NCBI RefSeq assembly: GCF_900094705.1
Contig: NZ_FMAR01000014.1
Span: forward strand, 81,080-145,079
From: Chitinophaga costaii
GTDB taxonomy: Bacteria > Bacteroidota > Bacteroidia > Chitinophagales > Chitinophagaceae
Reading direction: 5' to 3'
Length of the DNA stretch: 64,000 bases
Every line of letters begins with the position of its first letter. Within the stretch, counting starts at the first letter, position 1. A program made the position numbers and the translations under genes. The notes under the pieces are model-generated. The model was not told the DNA's origin. It did not search any database and saw only the letters and a list, made by a program, of their open reading frames with translations. Shown piece by piece: positions 25,813-36,041 of this stretch.

Positions 25813-28800
25813 ATGAACAAATTTTACCAGGTAACTGTTGTTTTGTTGCTGCTGCTGTTCTGCATTCCTGCAGCATTTGCACAAACCGGTGTATTAAACC
25901 CTAACGACCCAATCGTGGTATACGATTCGGCTAATCCGCCGGCTATTCCTCCTTATGGTACGCTGGCAAAATGGGTAAAAACCACTCGTGTAAGCTGGAA
26001 TAGCTCTTCCTTCAAGGCTTATTACTACAACGGCCTGGTGTTCCGTGTAAAATTCCCAAAAACTTATCAGCCTGATGTAAACGACGGCAAAAAATACCCA
26101 ATGATTATTTTCTTCCACGGTATTGGGGAAAAAGGATCTATTTATGATAACGAATACCAGTTATACAATGGCGGCCAAGTGAATATGAACGCCGTAGACC
26201 AAGGCAAATTTGATGGCTTCCTGGTGTATCCTCAAAATCAACAAGGCTTCTTTGGCAATCCCAATTTCGACGATATTGTAACGCTTATTAACGAGCATTT
26301 TATCCCGGAATGCAAGGTAGATCCTTTTCGCATTATAGTTAACGGCCTTTCTGGTGGTGGAACTGCTACCTGGGACTTTTTGCTCCGTTATCCCAAAGTT
26401 GTGGCCGCAGCCACTCCCATCAGTGCGGCCAATTCCCAATTAAAGAATTATATAGATCTCTATAAATGGACTCCCATCTGGTGGTTCCAGGGTGGCGTGG
26501 ATACAAATCCCGCACCTGGCATAGCGCTGGACGATTTTCGCGCGGATAGCCTGGCGGGTGCCAATGTGAAACTGACGGTATATCCCGGACAGGGCCATGG
26601 TGTATGGAACTTGGCATGGAATGAATCGGATTATTACCCCTTTGTAAATCGCGCCTACAAATCTAATCCCTGGCCGTTATATGGCCGTACGGATTTTTGT
26701 CCTGGCGAAAATATAAATGTTACCCTGGGGCTAACGGCTGGTTTCGACGCTTATGAGTGGCGCAAAGATGGCGTTGTTATTTCCGGCGCCACTTCCAACA
26801 CGCTAACGGTAACTTCCGTTGGTTCTTATACTGCACGCATTAAAGACGGCAGTACCTGGTCAGATACCTCTCACATCCCGGTGGTGATCAAAATCAAAAC
26901 CGCTACAGTAAGTCCTGACATTACCGTAGCTGGTCTTGCCAGCAATGTAATCCCTTCTCCAGATGGCAAAACTTCTGTATCGCTTCAAGTACCTGCAACT
27001 TATGCCAGCTATACCTGGAGAAAATTGCCGGACACGACAACCGTTCTTGGCAGTACTAATACCCTGACTGCTACCACAGCCGGTAAATATGTGGTGAAAG
27101 TAACGGAACAATACGGTTGCTCCAGTAGCTTCTCCAATCCTTTTACCGTAATTGCGGCTCAAAGCAACCATGCTCCGGACCCGGCCTCTAACCTAACCGC
27201 TACGGCCATCTCTAAAACGGCCATCACCCTTCAGTGGAGTAACAATCCCAATCCTGCCTATAATGAAAAGGCGTTCGAGGTATACAGTGCCACCAATGCC
27301 GGTGGGCCTTACACGCTTACCAGTATTGTAAGTGCAGATACGCTGAACTATACTGATAATAATCTGAATCCCAACACCAAATATTTTTATATCATCCGTG
27401 CAGTGAACGACAGCGGTGCCGCCCCCGTGAGCAATGAAGCCTCTACGATCACACAAACAGATACACAGGCCCCCACTGCACCTGTACTTTCTGTTGGGGC
27501 TACCAGCCGTACCAGCATTAGCTTACAATGGGACGCATCGACAGATGATGTAGCTGTAGACTATTATGATATTTATGTGAATGGTGTGAAAACCTATACG
27601 GTAGACGGTAACCAGACTTCTTTCACAGTGGCCGGTCTTACTTTCCAACAGTCTTATAATTTTGTGCTGAAAGCGAGGGATTTCGCTAACAATATCTCCG
27701 CCCCAAGCAACCAGGTAAGTGCTTATGCAATTAGCAAAGGCCTTACTTACTCCGTATATGCCGGTACCTTTAGCAAACTACCCGACTTTACAACACTAAC
27801 CCCGGTAAGCACCGGTACTTCCCCCACGGTAAGTTTGACCCAGGCAGGCCTGTCTACTAATTATGCCATGAAGTGGCAGGGTTATATACGCATTCCCGTT
27901 GCTGGTAGCTATACATTTGAAACAAGCTCCGACGATGGTAGCGCCCTTTACATTGGTAACTATGGCCCCATCGCAACCGCATTGGTGAACAACGACGGCG
28001 GCCATGGCACACAGACCAAGGAAGGCACCATCACGCTAGACCAGGGCGTGTACCCGATCACAATTACGTATTTCCAGGGTACCGGTGGTTCCTCCATGAA
28101 AGTGCTTTGGAAGAATACCGCCAATGGCGTGACCACAGAAGAAGCCATCCCGGCAGCTTTCTTTACTGACACCATCCCTCCGACCAGTGCCACTGTTCCT
28201 TTAGCGCCGATTAATATCAAAGCGACGGCGGTAAGCTATAATAAAATTAACCTGACCTGGACGGACACCAGTAATAACGAGACTAATTTTGAGATTTACC
28301 GTGCTACATCTTCCAGCGGTCCCTATCTCACGATTGCCCGTGTAGGAGCCAACGTGACCAGCTATAGCGATTCTGCGCTCACACCGCAAACCACCTACTT
28401 CTACCGCGTAGATGCTATTAATAACGTAGGCAATTCCGGTTTTGACATCCGTGAAATGGGAGGCTTGCATTACAATCTGTACCAATCCACCACTACCCTG
28501 GCTAACCTGCCTAACTTCCTTACGATGGCAGCTACAGATAGTGGATACTTAGATAATGTGTCGCTGGCAATACGCAGTTCTAATAACAACTTCGCGCTTA
28601 AATTTGGTGGTTACATCACCATTCCAACTACCGGCAGCTATACTTTTTATACGAACTCCGACGATGGCAGTAACATGTACCTTGGTGGTTTCCCTGACAG
28701 TTCCTACCTGATCGTGAAAAACGATAAAGTTCAGGGTAACACTGAAAAAGCATCTGCTGCATTGAACCTGACGGCCGGCTCCTACCCTTTCTTTGTAACT

Positions 28801-31800
28801 TACTTCCAAGGTAGTAATAGTTACCAACTGGGCATTAGTTGGAAAGGTCCTGGCATCACCAAACAAAACATTCCATCTTCCGCGTTCCTTAATCCAAATA
28901 ACAACGCTACCACCCTGGCGCTGCCACCAGCACCGGACGCGCCCAGCGAGCTAACCGCCACCACGGTTTCCGCCTCTGCGATCCACCTGAAATGGAATGA
29001 TAATTCCAATAATGAAACTGGCTTTGAAATATATCGCTCGGTAGCGAATAATACCAGCTACACCTTGCTACAAACGGTAAATCCAAGTGACAGTGCCACC
29101 GGCATACTGGCCGATACAGCACTATTCCCGAACGTTACTTATTATTACAAGGTGCGTGCAAAAGGTGTAGGCGGCAACTCTGCGTTCTCTAACGAAACGT
29201 CTGCCAGCACACTGAACACCACCCCGGTTATCAGCCCCATCTCCAGCCGCTATATGAAATACGGTACTACCAGCACCGTGAACGTTAGCGCTACAGATGC
29301 TGATGGCAAAAAACCTTCCCTTACCGCTTCCAATCTGCCGGCTTTCGGCACCTTCGTGGATAATGGCAATGGAACCGGTATTTTTACTTTCTCTCCGGAT
29401 GTTAATGCGCAGGGTACTTACGCTAACATTACCGTAACAGCCGCCAACTTGCATGACGGTAGCTCCAGTACCGCTTTCACCCTTACAGTGAATGCTACGG
29501 ATGCACCGGTACTGAGCAATACCAGCGATATCACCCTGGCCGCCAATGCTACCGGCCAGCAGACCATAACTGTAACCACCAGTGCAGATCCCTCAAGCCT
29601 AACTTGGGGCAGTACCGGTTTGCCCGGCTTTGCTGCACTAAATACCAGTGGCAAGAATGCTACTTTAACGGTAACTCCTACCCTAGCAGATGCAGGCACC
29701 TACCCGGTAACCATCCGCGTAGATGATGGTGCTGGTGGATTAGCAGAAGCAACCTTTAATATCGTAGTAACGTCGATCACGCCAAACTACACCTTGTTCG
29801 TTAACTGGACAGATGGTGCGCCCGGCCTGGCCAGTGCCCCTTGGAATAATACTAATAAACGTCCTGTACTGGGAGATGTGTACGGTAGTCTGAAAGACTC
29901 TACCGGCCGCACTACCGGCGTAGCAATTAATGTGCTCACAGCATGGCAGAACGTAAACAGCGGTGTAAATTCAAACAACCAGGGCTACACTTCCGGCAAT
30001 AACTCCGGTCTGTATCCTGATAAAGTAACTGTTAGCAGTGTATGGACTACCTCGCTGAAACAAACATTTAAACTCACTGGTCTTTCACAAAACCATTACA
30101 AATACAATTTTACTTTCTATGGTAGCCGTGCAGGTGTGACCGATAATCGTACAGCGTCTTATACCATTAATGGTAATACTGTAACGCTAAATGGTTCAAA
30201 TAACGTCAGCAATACTGTAAGCTTAAATGGTATGCAGGCCAGCGCTGCAGGTGAAATCTCCGTAGACCTCCAGGCAGCCAGTGGATCATCTTATGCCTAC
30301 CTGAACGCCATGATTGTAAGGGCAGCTTACGACGATAGTACTGCACCAGCCAAACCGCGCAACTTGAACGCCCGCGTTCAGGCAAACGGTATACGCCTAA
30401 ATTGGATAGACGCTGCTTATAATGAAAGTGGTTATAACGTGTTCCGCGCCACCACGCAGGCAGGACCATATCAACAACTAAGCCCCAACCCTAACGTAAA
30501 CGATACTGCTTACACTGACGTATCGGCAATTGCAGGTATTGCATACTACTACGTTGTGACTGCCTACAATAATTATGGCATCACTGGCTCCGATACCGTA
30601 AGCGCCATAATAGCTAACCGCGCACCATCACTGACCACCCTATCGAAAGTATCCATTAAAACGGATACCACAATTACGGTAGGCATAAGCGCCACCGACG
30701 ATCCGGGCGACGTGATTACTTTGTCTGTTAGCGGACTGCCGGCATTTGCCACCTTTCAGGACAATGGCAATGGTAATGGTAATATTACCTTGGCTCCTCA
30801 TACAGCCAACATCGGCAAATACACGGTTACCATCAGTGCCACCGATAATCATGGTGCTATTACCAACCAGGTATTAACTATTCAGGTCAGTGATAAAAAC
30901 ATCACTTCTACCTATGTAGACTTTAATCAGGTAATGCCCGCCAGCGCTCCTTGGACCAGCTTTAACGCGGCTCCCAGTGCAGGTGTAACGCTTAGCAACC
31001 TGCTGGATGAAAGTGGCACACATACCGGTATCAACATTACCCTGTTAGACGCCCTGAGCGGTAGCAATACCAATGGTGCAACTACTGGGAACAATTCCGG
31101 CATTTACCCTGATACCGTGTTGGCTACTTACTGGTATGATCAATCTGGCACTGCCAAACGCTTACGCCTGCTTAATGTGCCGGCTAACCGCAAATACAAT
31201 TTAATATTCATTGGCAGCCGTGCATCGGTATCTGATAACCGCAATACAATTTATACTTCCGGCGGACAATCTGTAACGCTGAACGCAGCCGGTAACACCG
31301 CCACCACGGTGCAACTGAATGGTCTCTCCCCGGATTCAAACGGCATCATCGAGTTTACCATTGCCCAAGCCTCCGGCTCTTTTGCCGCTTACCTCAATGC
31401 TATGGTTATCCAATCGTATGTAGATAATGGCATTCCGCTGGCCCCGGCCAACCTCACCGGCTCAGGCATTTCCCGCTCTACCATCAAATTGAGCTGGGCC
31501 GATAATTCCAATAACGAGACCGGTTTTGATGTGTACCGTTCCAATACCCGGATTGGGGAGTATACCAAAATTGGCAGCGTAGCTGCTAACGTGAATACGT
31601 ATAGCGACAGTGTGGGATTATCGCCGTCCACTATTTATTACTACCAGGTAAAAACAGTGAATGGTACCCAGACTTCTGATTTCAGTAATGTAGCCGCTGC
31701 GTCTACCATGGCTTGGGCCAATTATATTAATTTCAATACAGTGAACCCGGCGCCTGCTCCGTGGAACAATACCACCAGCCTACCTTACGTGGGCCTGTCT

Positions 31801-32583
31801 GTGCCAAACATGAAGGACGACGAGGGGAATGCCACCAGTCAGACGCTAACTATCACCCGTGCCTTTACCGGCACCAACCCTGCTGGTAAGGTAACCGGCA
31901 ACAACTCTGGCGTATATCCTGACCTGGTGTTGGCAGAATCTTACTACGTAGAACCTGGCGATACCGCCGAGATGACAATCACTGGTCTTAATCAGGCCAT
32001 GACTTACACTTTCACTTTCTTCGGTGATCGTGTGGACGGCGGTTCCAGGGTAAGTGCCTATAAGATCGGCAACCAAATTGTAACATTGGAGGCTAATAAT
32101 AATGTGAGCAATACGGTACAGATAGCCGGTGTAGTACCTGATCAGAATGGTAATATTAAGATCACTGTGTACATATATGCTAACTACGCTTATCTTAATG
32201 CATTGGTTATCCAGGCCTTCCCTTCTACCCAGCCCAATCTGCCAACGCTGCAGGTGAAAAACCCACAGCAAAAGAAAGGCATCACACTGGGCGATATAAG
32301 TTCCGCTGATAATACGCTTACAGTTGTGAACGTATACCCGAACCCGATACAATCCACTGTTTATGTATCCTTGCACCAAGGCAAGCAAAGTTCAGTAGTA
32401 GCTTTACGCCTCTACGATCTGAGTGGTCACCTAGTAGCGGCAAAAGACCTTGGTAATGTGACAACTGGCTCGTATCTTCAACGCCTAGATGTTAGCTCCA
32501 ATAGACTTGCAAGCGGTTATTACCTGTTACAAATAATTGCAGATGGCCAAACAGTCAAAACAATAAAATTATTCAAGAACTAA
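25813..32583 (+). CDS. Giant T9SS-secreted esterase with FN3, PA14 and repeated C-terminal modules
   Basis: 2256 aa. The signal peptide is 1-23 (ends AFA). An esterase/PHB-depolymerase-like alpha/beta hydrolase (about 45-280) has HGIGEKG, the nucleophile elbow GLSGGG with Ser180, and probable partners Asp230 and His262. Ig-like segments (about 290-447) follow, then fibronectin type III domains near 455, 555, 796, 1040, 1512 and 1875, PA14-like domains near 645-790 and 883-1030 (both with TNSDDGS/TSSDDGS), and cadherin-like repeats near 1137-1318 and 1605-1695. A module of about 170 aa with TGNNSGxYPD-type motif occurs three times (about 1321-1508, 1699-1870, 1968-2136). A T9SS sorting domain (NVYPNPIQSTVYV, final KTIKLFKN) ends it. 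It is probably cell-surface or secreted and acts on the EPS or a neighbour glycan. Confidence 0.9.
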   Translation: MNKFYQVTVVLLLLLFCIPAAFAQTGVLNPNDPIVVYDSANPPAIPPYGTLAKWVKTTRVSWNSSSFKAYYYNGLVFRVKFPKTYQPDVNDGKKYPMIIFFHGIGEKGSIYDNEYQLYNGGQVNMNAVDQGKFDGFLVYPQNQQGFFGNPNFDDIVTLINEHFIPECKVDPFRIIVNGLSGGGTATWDFLLRYPKVVAAATPISAANSQLKNYIDLYKWTPIWWFQGGVDTNPAPGIALDDFRADSLAGANVKLTVYPGQGHGVWNLAWNESDYYPFVNRAYKSNPWPLYGRTDFCPGENINVTLGLTAGFDAYEWRKDGVVISGATSNTLTVTSVGSYTARIKDGSTWSDTSHIPVVIKIKTATVSPDITVAGLASNVIPSPDGKTSVSLQVPATYASYTWRKLPDTTTVLGSTNTLTATTAGKYVVKVTEQYGCSSSFSNPFTVIAAQSNHAPDPASNLTATAISKTAITLQWSNNPNPAYNEKAFEVYSATNAGGPYTLTSIVSADTLNYTDNNLNPNTKYFYIIRAVNDSGAAPVSNEASTITQTDTQAPTAPVLSVGATSRTSISLQWDASTDDVAVDYYDIYVNGVKTYTVDGNQTSFTVAGLTFQQSYNFVLKARDFANNISAPSNQVSAYAISKGLTYSVYAGTFSKLPDFTTLTPVSTGTSPTVSLTQAGLSTNYAMKWQGYIRIPVAGSYTFETSSDDGSALYIGNYGPIATALVNNDGGHGTQTKEGTITLDQGVYPITITYFQGTGGSSMKVLWKNTANGVTTEEAIPAAFFTDTIPPTSATVPLAPINIKATAVSYNKINLTWTDTSNNETNFEIYRATSSSGPYLTIARVGANVTSYSDSALTPQTTYFYRVDAINNVGNSGFDIREMGGLHYNLYQSTTTLANLPNFLTMAATDSGYLDNVSLAIRSSNNNFALKFGGYITIPTTGSYTFYTNSDDGSNMYLGGFPDSSYLIVKNDKVQGNTEKASAALNLTAGSYPFFVTYFQGSNSYQLGISWKGPGITKQNIPSSAFLNPNNNATTLALPPAPDAPSELTATTVSASAIHLKWNDNSNNETGFEIYRSVANNTSYTLLQTVNPSDSATGILADTALFPNVTYYYKVRAKGVGGNSAFSNETSASTLNTTPVISPISSRYMKYGTTSTVNVSATDADGKKPSLTASNLPAFGTFVDNGNGTGIFTFSPDVNAQGTYANITVTAANLHDGSSSTAFTLTVNATDAPVLSNTSDITLAANATGQQTITVTTSADPSSLTWGSTGLPGFAALNTSGKNATLTVTPTLADAGTYPVTIRVDDGAGGLAEATFNIVVTSITPNYTLFVNWTDGAPGLASAPWNNTNKRPVLGDVYGSLKDSTGRTTGVAINVLTAWQNVNSGVNSNNQGYTSGNNSGLYPDKVTVSSVWTTSLKQTFKLTGLSQNHYKYNFTFYGSRAGVTDNRTASYTINGNTVTLNGSNNVSNTVSLNGMQASAAGEISVDLQAASGSSYAYLNAMIVRAAYDDSTAPAKPRNLNARVQANGIRLNWIDAAYNESGYNVFRATTQAGPYQQLSPNPNVNDTAYTDVSAIAGIAYYYVVTAYNNYGITGSDTVSAIIANRAPSLTTLSKVSIKTDTTITVGISATDDPGDVITLSVSGLPAFATFQDNGNGNGNITLAPHTANIGKYTVTISATDNHGAITNQVLTIQVSDKNITSTYVDFNQVMPASAPWTSFNAAPSAGVTLSNLLDESGTHTGINITLLDALSGSNTNGATTGNNSGIYPDTVLATYWYDQSGTAKRLRLLNVPANRKYNLIFIGSRASVSDNRNTIYTSGGQSVTLNAAGNTATTVQLNGLSPDSNGIIEFTIAQASGSFAAYLNAMVIQSYVDNGIPLAPANLTGSGISRSTIKLSWADNSNNETGFDVYRSNTRIGEYTKIGSVAANVNTYSDSVGLSPSTIYYYQVKTVNGTQTSDFSNVAAASTMAWANYINFNTVNPAPAPWNNTTSLPYVGLSVPNMKDDEGNATSQTLTITRAFTGTNPAGKVTGNNSGVYPDLVLAESYYVEPGDTAEMTITGLNQAMTYTFTFFGDRVDGGSRVSAYKIGNQIVTLEANNNVSNTVQIAGVVPDQNGNIKITVYIYANYAYLNALVIQAFPSTQPNLPTLQVKNPQQKKGITLGDISSADNTLTVVNVYPNPIQSTVYVSLHQGKQSSVVALRLYDLSGHLVAAKDLGNVTTGSYLQRLDVSSNRLASGYYLLQIIADGQTVKTIKLFKN

Positions 32584-32602
32584 GGAGTTAATCCGGAAGC
32601 TA

Positions 32603-32634
32603 AAAAAATCCGGTTGTAACAAACCGGATTTTTT
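32603..32634 (+). terminator. Terminator after the giant esterase gene
   Basis: AATCCGGTT (32607-32615) pairs with AACCGGATT (32622-32630); flanking A6 and T6 runs extend the stem and supply the U-tract. Confidence 0.88.
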
Positions 32635-32681
32635 CAGCTTCATTAAATTAGATTAATTCATACATTAAAGAATCCGCGAAT

Positions 32682-34874
32682 ATGGATCTGATTTATTTAT
32701 TTAATGCACTACTGAGAAGAAAATGGCTAATTATCTTTTGTTCTGTATTTGCCGTTGTTGTAGCCTTCTTGTTTACACTCCGACAGGAAAAGCAGTATAA
32801 ATCTTCTGCCCAGATGGCTACTGGTTTTACCACCACAGACCAGGTAAAACTAAAGGATGAAAATTTTGATGCATTTGAGATTGATGTGAAGTTCAATAAC
32901 GTAATGGAAGCCATGACCTCCAACCGCGTATTGAGTATGGTGTCTTACAACGCCATGATTCACGATCTGGAAACGCCTGCCAAAGCATATCATCATCCGG
33001 ACCCCCGTGATAAAAATTATAACAGTTACCGTAATACGGATAGAGGCAAAGCCCTGCAGGTATTGAAGAAAAAATATGCAGATGAACAACTGCTTAGTTC
33101 TTATGATCCGGAAGACCGCAAGATACTGGAGCTGGTTAAAGCTTTTCATTACGATTTGGAAACCTTACGTAAGCAATTGACCGTAAGCCGCGTAGTGCGC
33201 ACCGACTTCATCGACATCCAATATTTGTCAGACAATCCGGAGTTGTCTGCCTCTATCGTAAACCAGCTCTTTACGGAGTTTATGCGCAGTAACGAAGCTT
33301 CCCGTGCGCAGCAAACTGTAGAATCTATTGCTACACTGGAAAAACTCGTGAAACAAAAAAGAGATGCACTGGACCAGAAGTTGAACGATCTTCGTTCACA
33401 AGGTACGGTAGATGTATCGGTAGAAAGTTCCAGCGCCATGGAGCAGATCAGCAATTTCGAAAACCGCCTGGCAGACGAGAAAAGTACGCTCACTTCTGCC
33501 TCCCTGGCATTACAGCAGATTACCGATCAACTGGCCGAAATGGAACGTACCAACGCCAAAACCGCCATTGCTTCTAACGCCAATGCCGCTGACCTGGCCA
33601 ATCTTAAAAAACAAGTGGATGCTGCTAAGTCTGACGATGACGCCAGAAGTGGCACCGACCCAGAGCTGCATAAAAAATACCTTGCGCTGAAAGCGGATTA
33701 CAATACTAAACGTGCGGCCTCCTTAAGTTCTTCTGCCAGCGGCACCGGAACGGTAACCAAGGCTGAATTACTTCAGAAAAAAAGCGACCTGGAAGTGCAG
33801 GTAAAGTCTGCCACACAGAATGTAACGTCTTATGAACAGCGGCTTAAACAATTAAACTCCGGCGTTGGCGCAATTGCCGCAAGAGGAGCTACCAACATTG
33901 CACTGAAAAAGGAACTGGACCTAGCCCAACAGGAATATGAAAATGTAAAATCCCGCTACGATGCAGCCACGAATAGCCAGGTGGTACCGCTGGACAATTT
34001 CCGGCAGATCCTTTATGGCCAGCCGGCAGTAGACCCGGAACCCTCCAAACGCCTGATCATATTAGGCCTTTCCGGTATTTCCATGTTTGTATTTTGCTGC
34101 ATATTAATTATCCTGCTGGAGTATCTGGATGTATCGATCAAAACGCCCTCCCAATTTAACAAGACCATTAACCTCCAACTGCTTGGCATCGTAAACCGGA
34201 TATCTTTAAAGCAAACGGCGATCAACAGCATTTTTAATTCGGAATTGCCGCAGAAGGAAAAAGATACGTTGGTGCTTTTCCGTGAACATGTGCGCATGTT
34301 GCGCTATGAACTGGAAAGCAGGCCACAGCATATTTACCTGTTCACCAGTGCGCGCACTGGTGAAGGTAAAACTACCGTCATCACCTCCCTGGCCAACAGT
34401 CTGTCGATGAGTAAACATAAAGTACTTTTGATCGATACGAATTTTACCAACAATGGTCTTACCCGTCAATACGATGCCAAGCCCGAATTGGAAAAATATT
34501 CAGCGGAAAATTTTAGCCTGGAACATCTCAAGCAAACGCTGATCAAAACGACAGACAATGCTTATATCGATGTGATTGGCTGCCAGGGCGGCGACTACAC
34601 GCCTTCCGAGATATTGCCACATAATAATTTGCTACAACATCTCCCCGCTTTGCTTAATACGTACGACTATATTTTCCTGGAAGGCGCAGCACTCAACGAA
34701 CGCGCCGACAGTAAGGAACTCATGCAATATGTGGAAGTCGTGATTTCGATCGTATCTGCCAGATCTACTGTGAAACCTACCGATAAAGATTCGATAGGGT
34801 TCCTGCAAAGTCTGAATGGTAAATATGCCGGGGCTATATTGAACTACGTCGAAAAAAGTAACATTGATATTTAA
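32682..34874 (+). CDS. Wzc-like polysaccharide co-polymerase with ATPase domain
   Basis: 730 aa. A Wzz chain-length domain spans two membrane helices (about residues 12-35 and 458-480) with long periplasmic coiled coils between (about 210-300 and 340-440). The cytoplasmic part (about 500-730) is CpsD/BY-kinase-like, with the P-loop SARTGEGKT near 553-561 and the Walker A' motif VLLIDTNF. The C-terminal tail shows no tyrosine cluster, only isolated Tyr in GKYAGAILNYVEK, so autophosphorylation as in E. coli Wzc is doubtful. It controls EPS length and links polymerisation to export. It starts the operon that runs to 43020. Confidence 0.92.
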   Translation: MDLIYLFNALLRRKWLIIFCSVFAVVVAFLFTLRQEKQYKSSAQMATGFTTTDQVKLKDENFDAFEIDVKFNNVMEAMTSNRVLSMVSYNAMIHDLETPAKAYHHPDPRDKNYNSYRNTDRGKALQVLKKKYADEQLLSSYDPEDRKILELVKAFHYDLETLRKQLTVSRVVRTDFIDIQYLSDNPELSASIVNQLFTEFMRSNEASRAQQTVESIATLEKLVKQKRDALDQKLNDLRSQGTVDVSVESSSAMEQISNFENRLADEKSTLTSASLALQQITDQLAEMERTNAKTAIASNANAADLANLKKQVDAAKSDDDARSGTDPELHKKYLALKADYNTKRAASLSSSASGTGTVTKAELLQKKSDLEVQVKSATQNVTSYEQRLKQLNSGVGAIAARGATNIALKKELDLAQQEYENVKSRYDAATNSQVVPLDNFRQILYGQPAVDPEPSKRLIILGLSGISMFVFCCILIILLEYLDVSIKTPSQFNKTINLQLLGIVNRISLKQTAINSIFNSELPQKEKDTLVLFREHVRMLRYELESRPQHIYLFTSARTGEGKTTVITSLANSLSMSKHKVLLIDTNFTNNGLTRQYDAKPELEKYSAENFSLEHLKQTLIKTTDNAYIDVIGCQGGDYTPSEILPHNNLLQHLPALLNTYDYIFLEGAALNERADSKELMQYVEVVISIVSARSTVKPTDKDSIGFLQSLNGKYAGAILNYVEKSNIDI

Positions 34875-34894
34875 ACAGGACCGATCGTATTCTT

Positions 34895-36025
34895 ATGGCG
34901 AATAAATTCTGGGATAAAGATATTCTGCAAAGCAACCGCCTGCCGTGGATAGATTATGCGCGTGGTATTGCCATCTTGCTGGTATTATACCGGCACATCT
35001 ATGAGGGCATCACCCGGGCTGGTATAGGTAATGGGCAGTATGCCTATCTGGAGGATGCTAATATCATCTTTTATAGTTTCCGCATGCCGCTGTTCTTTAT
35101 TCTTTCGGGCGCCTTTGTGCGGAAAAGCCTTCAGAAACGGTCTACCGGGGAATTGATTAAAAACAAGTTCAATATCCTGCTGTACCCCTACCTGGTATGG
35201 TGCGTCATCCAGATCACCTTGCAAATAATATTAAGCAAGTATGTGAATGCCAACCGAAGCCTGGTAGATTATGGATATATTTTTCTCTATCCACGCCGCC
35301 TAGACCAATTCTGGTACCTGTACGCCCTGTTCAATGTGAGTGTATTGTACATACTGACTAGCCAAAAACTGAAACTGCGCGTTTGGCAACAACTGGTAAT
35401 AGGGTTTGCCATGTACATGCTATCCAGTTATGTGTCCATCCATAACATAGATTTGGGTTTTGTGCATGATATCCTTCGCTTCTATGGTTTCTTTGCCCTG
35501 GGCGACCTTATAGGGGGAAAACTGCTGGACAAATCTATGTATAAATATTACAGTTCATGGTGGACCTTCCTGGCATTATTGCCGGTATTTGCTGTCAGCC
35601 AATACTACTTCCTGCACAAAAACATCCAGATGGGCGGCACCATGTTCGTTGAGGAGTACCAACCGTTGTTATTCCTGGTGATATCGCTGGCTGGCTGTGC
35701 CTTCATGGCCAATATTGCTTTTTTATTACAGCGATATGCCGTTGTAAGAATATTGCGTATCGTAGGTTTTCATTCCCTTTATATTTATGTGTCGCATGTA
35801 TTGGTAGCTTCGGCTTGCCGCATCGTGCTGGTAAAGGTGCTGGGCATTCAATCCGTACCTTTGCTACTGGTAATTTGTCTTATATTTGCGGCGGTTATTC
35901 CTATTTTATTATACAGAACAGCCATGTACTTTGGTGCCTGGTGGCTTTATAGCCTGGAGCGACCCCGAAAGCAAAAGCAATCTTCCACCCCAAATGCTAT
36001 CACACCGGTGGCAGATCTAAACTAA
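34895..36025 (+). CDS. Acyltransferase 3 family membrane protein (second of three)
   Basis: 376 aa with about ten transmembrane segments. The N-terminal motif WIDYARGIAILLVLYRHIYEG has the conserved Arg and His of the family, and RMPLFFILSGAFVRKS and LDQFWYLYALF are typical of the OafA/NodX group. It should O-acylate a glycan intermediate in the inner membrane. It follows the Wzc-like gene by 20 bases and precedes the flippase by 16. Confidence 0.93.
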   Translation: MANKFWDKDILQSNRLPWIDYARGIAILLVLYRHIYEGITRAGIGNGQYAYLEDANIIFYSFRMPLFFILSGAFVRKSLQKRSTGELIKNKFNILLYPYLVWCVIQITLQIILSKYVNANRSLVDYGYIFLYPRRLDQFWYLYALFNVSVLYILTSQKLKLRVWQQLVIGFAMYMLSSYVSIHNIDLGFVHDILRFYGFFALGDLIGGKLLDKSMYKYYSSWWTFLALLPVFAVSQYYFLHKNIQMGGTMFVEEYQPLLFLVISLAGCAFMANIAFLLQRYAVVRILRIVGFHSLYIYVSHVLVASACRIVLVKVLGIQSVPLLLVICLIFAAVIPILLYRTAMYFGAWWLYSLERPRKQKQSSTPNAITPVADLN

Positions 36026-36041
36026 CCTATAGGCGATAACA

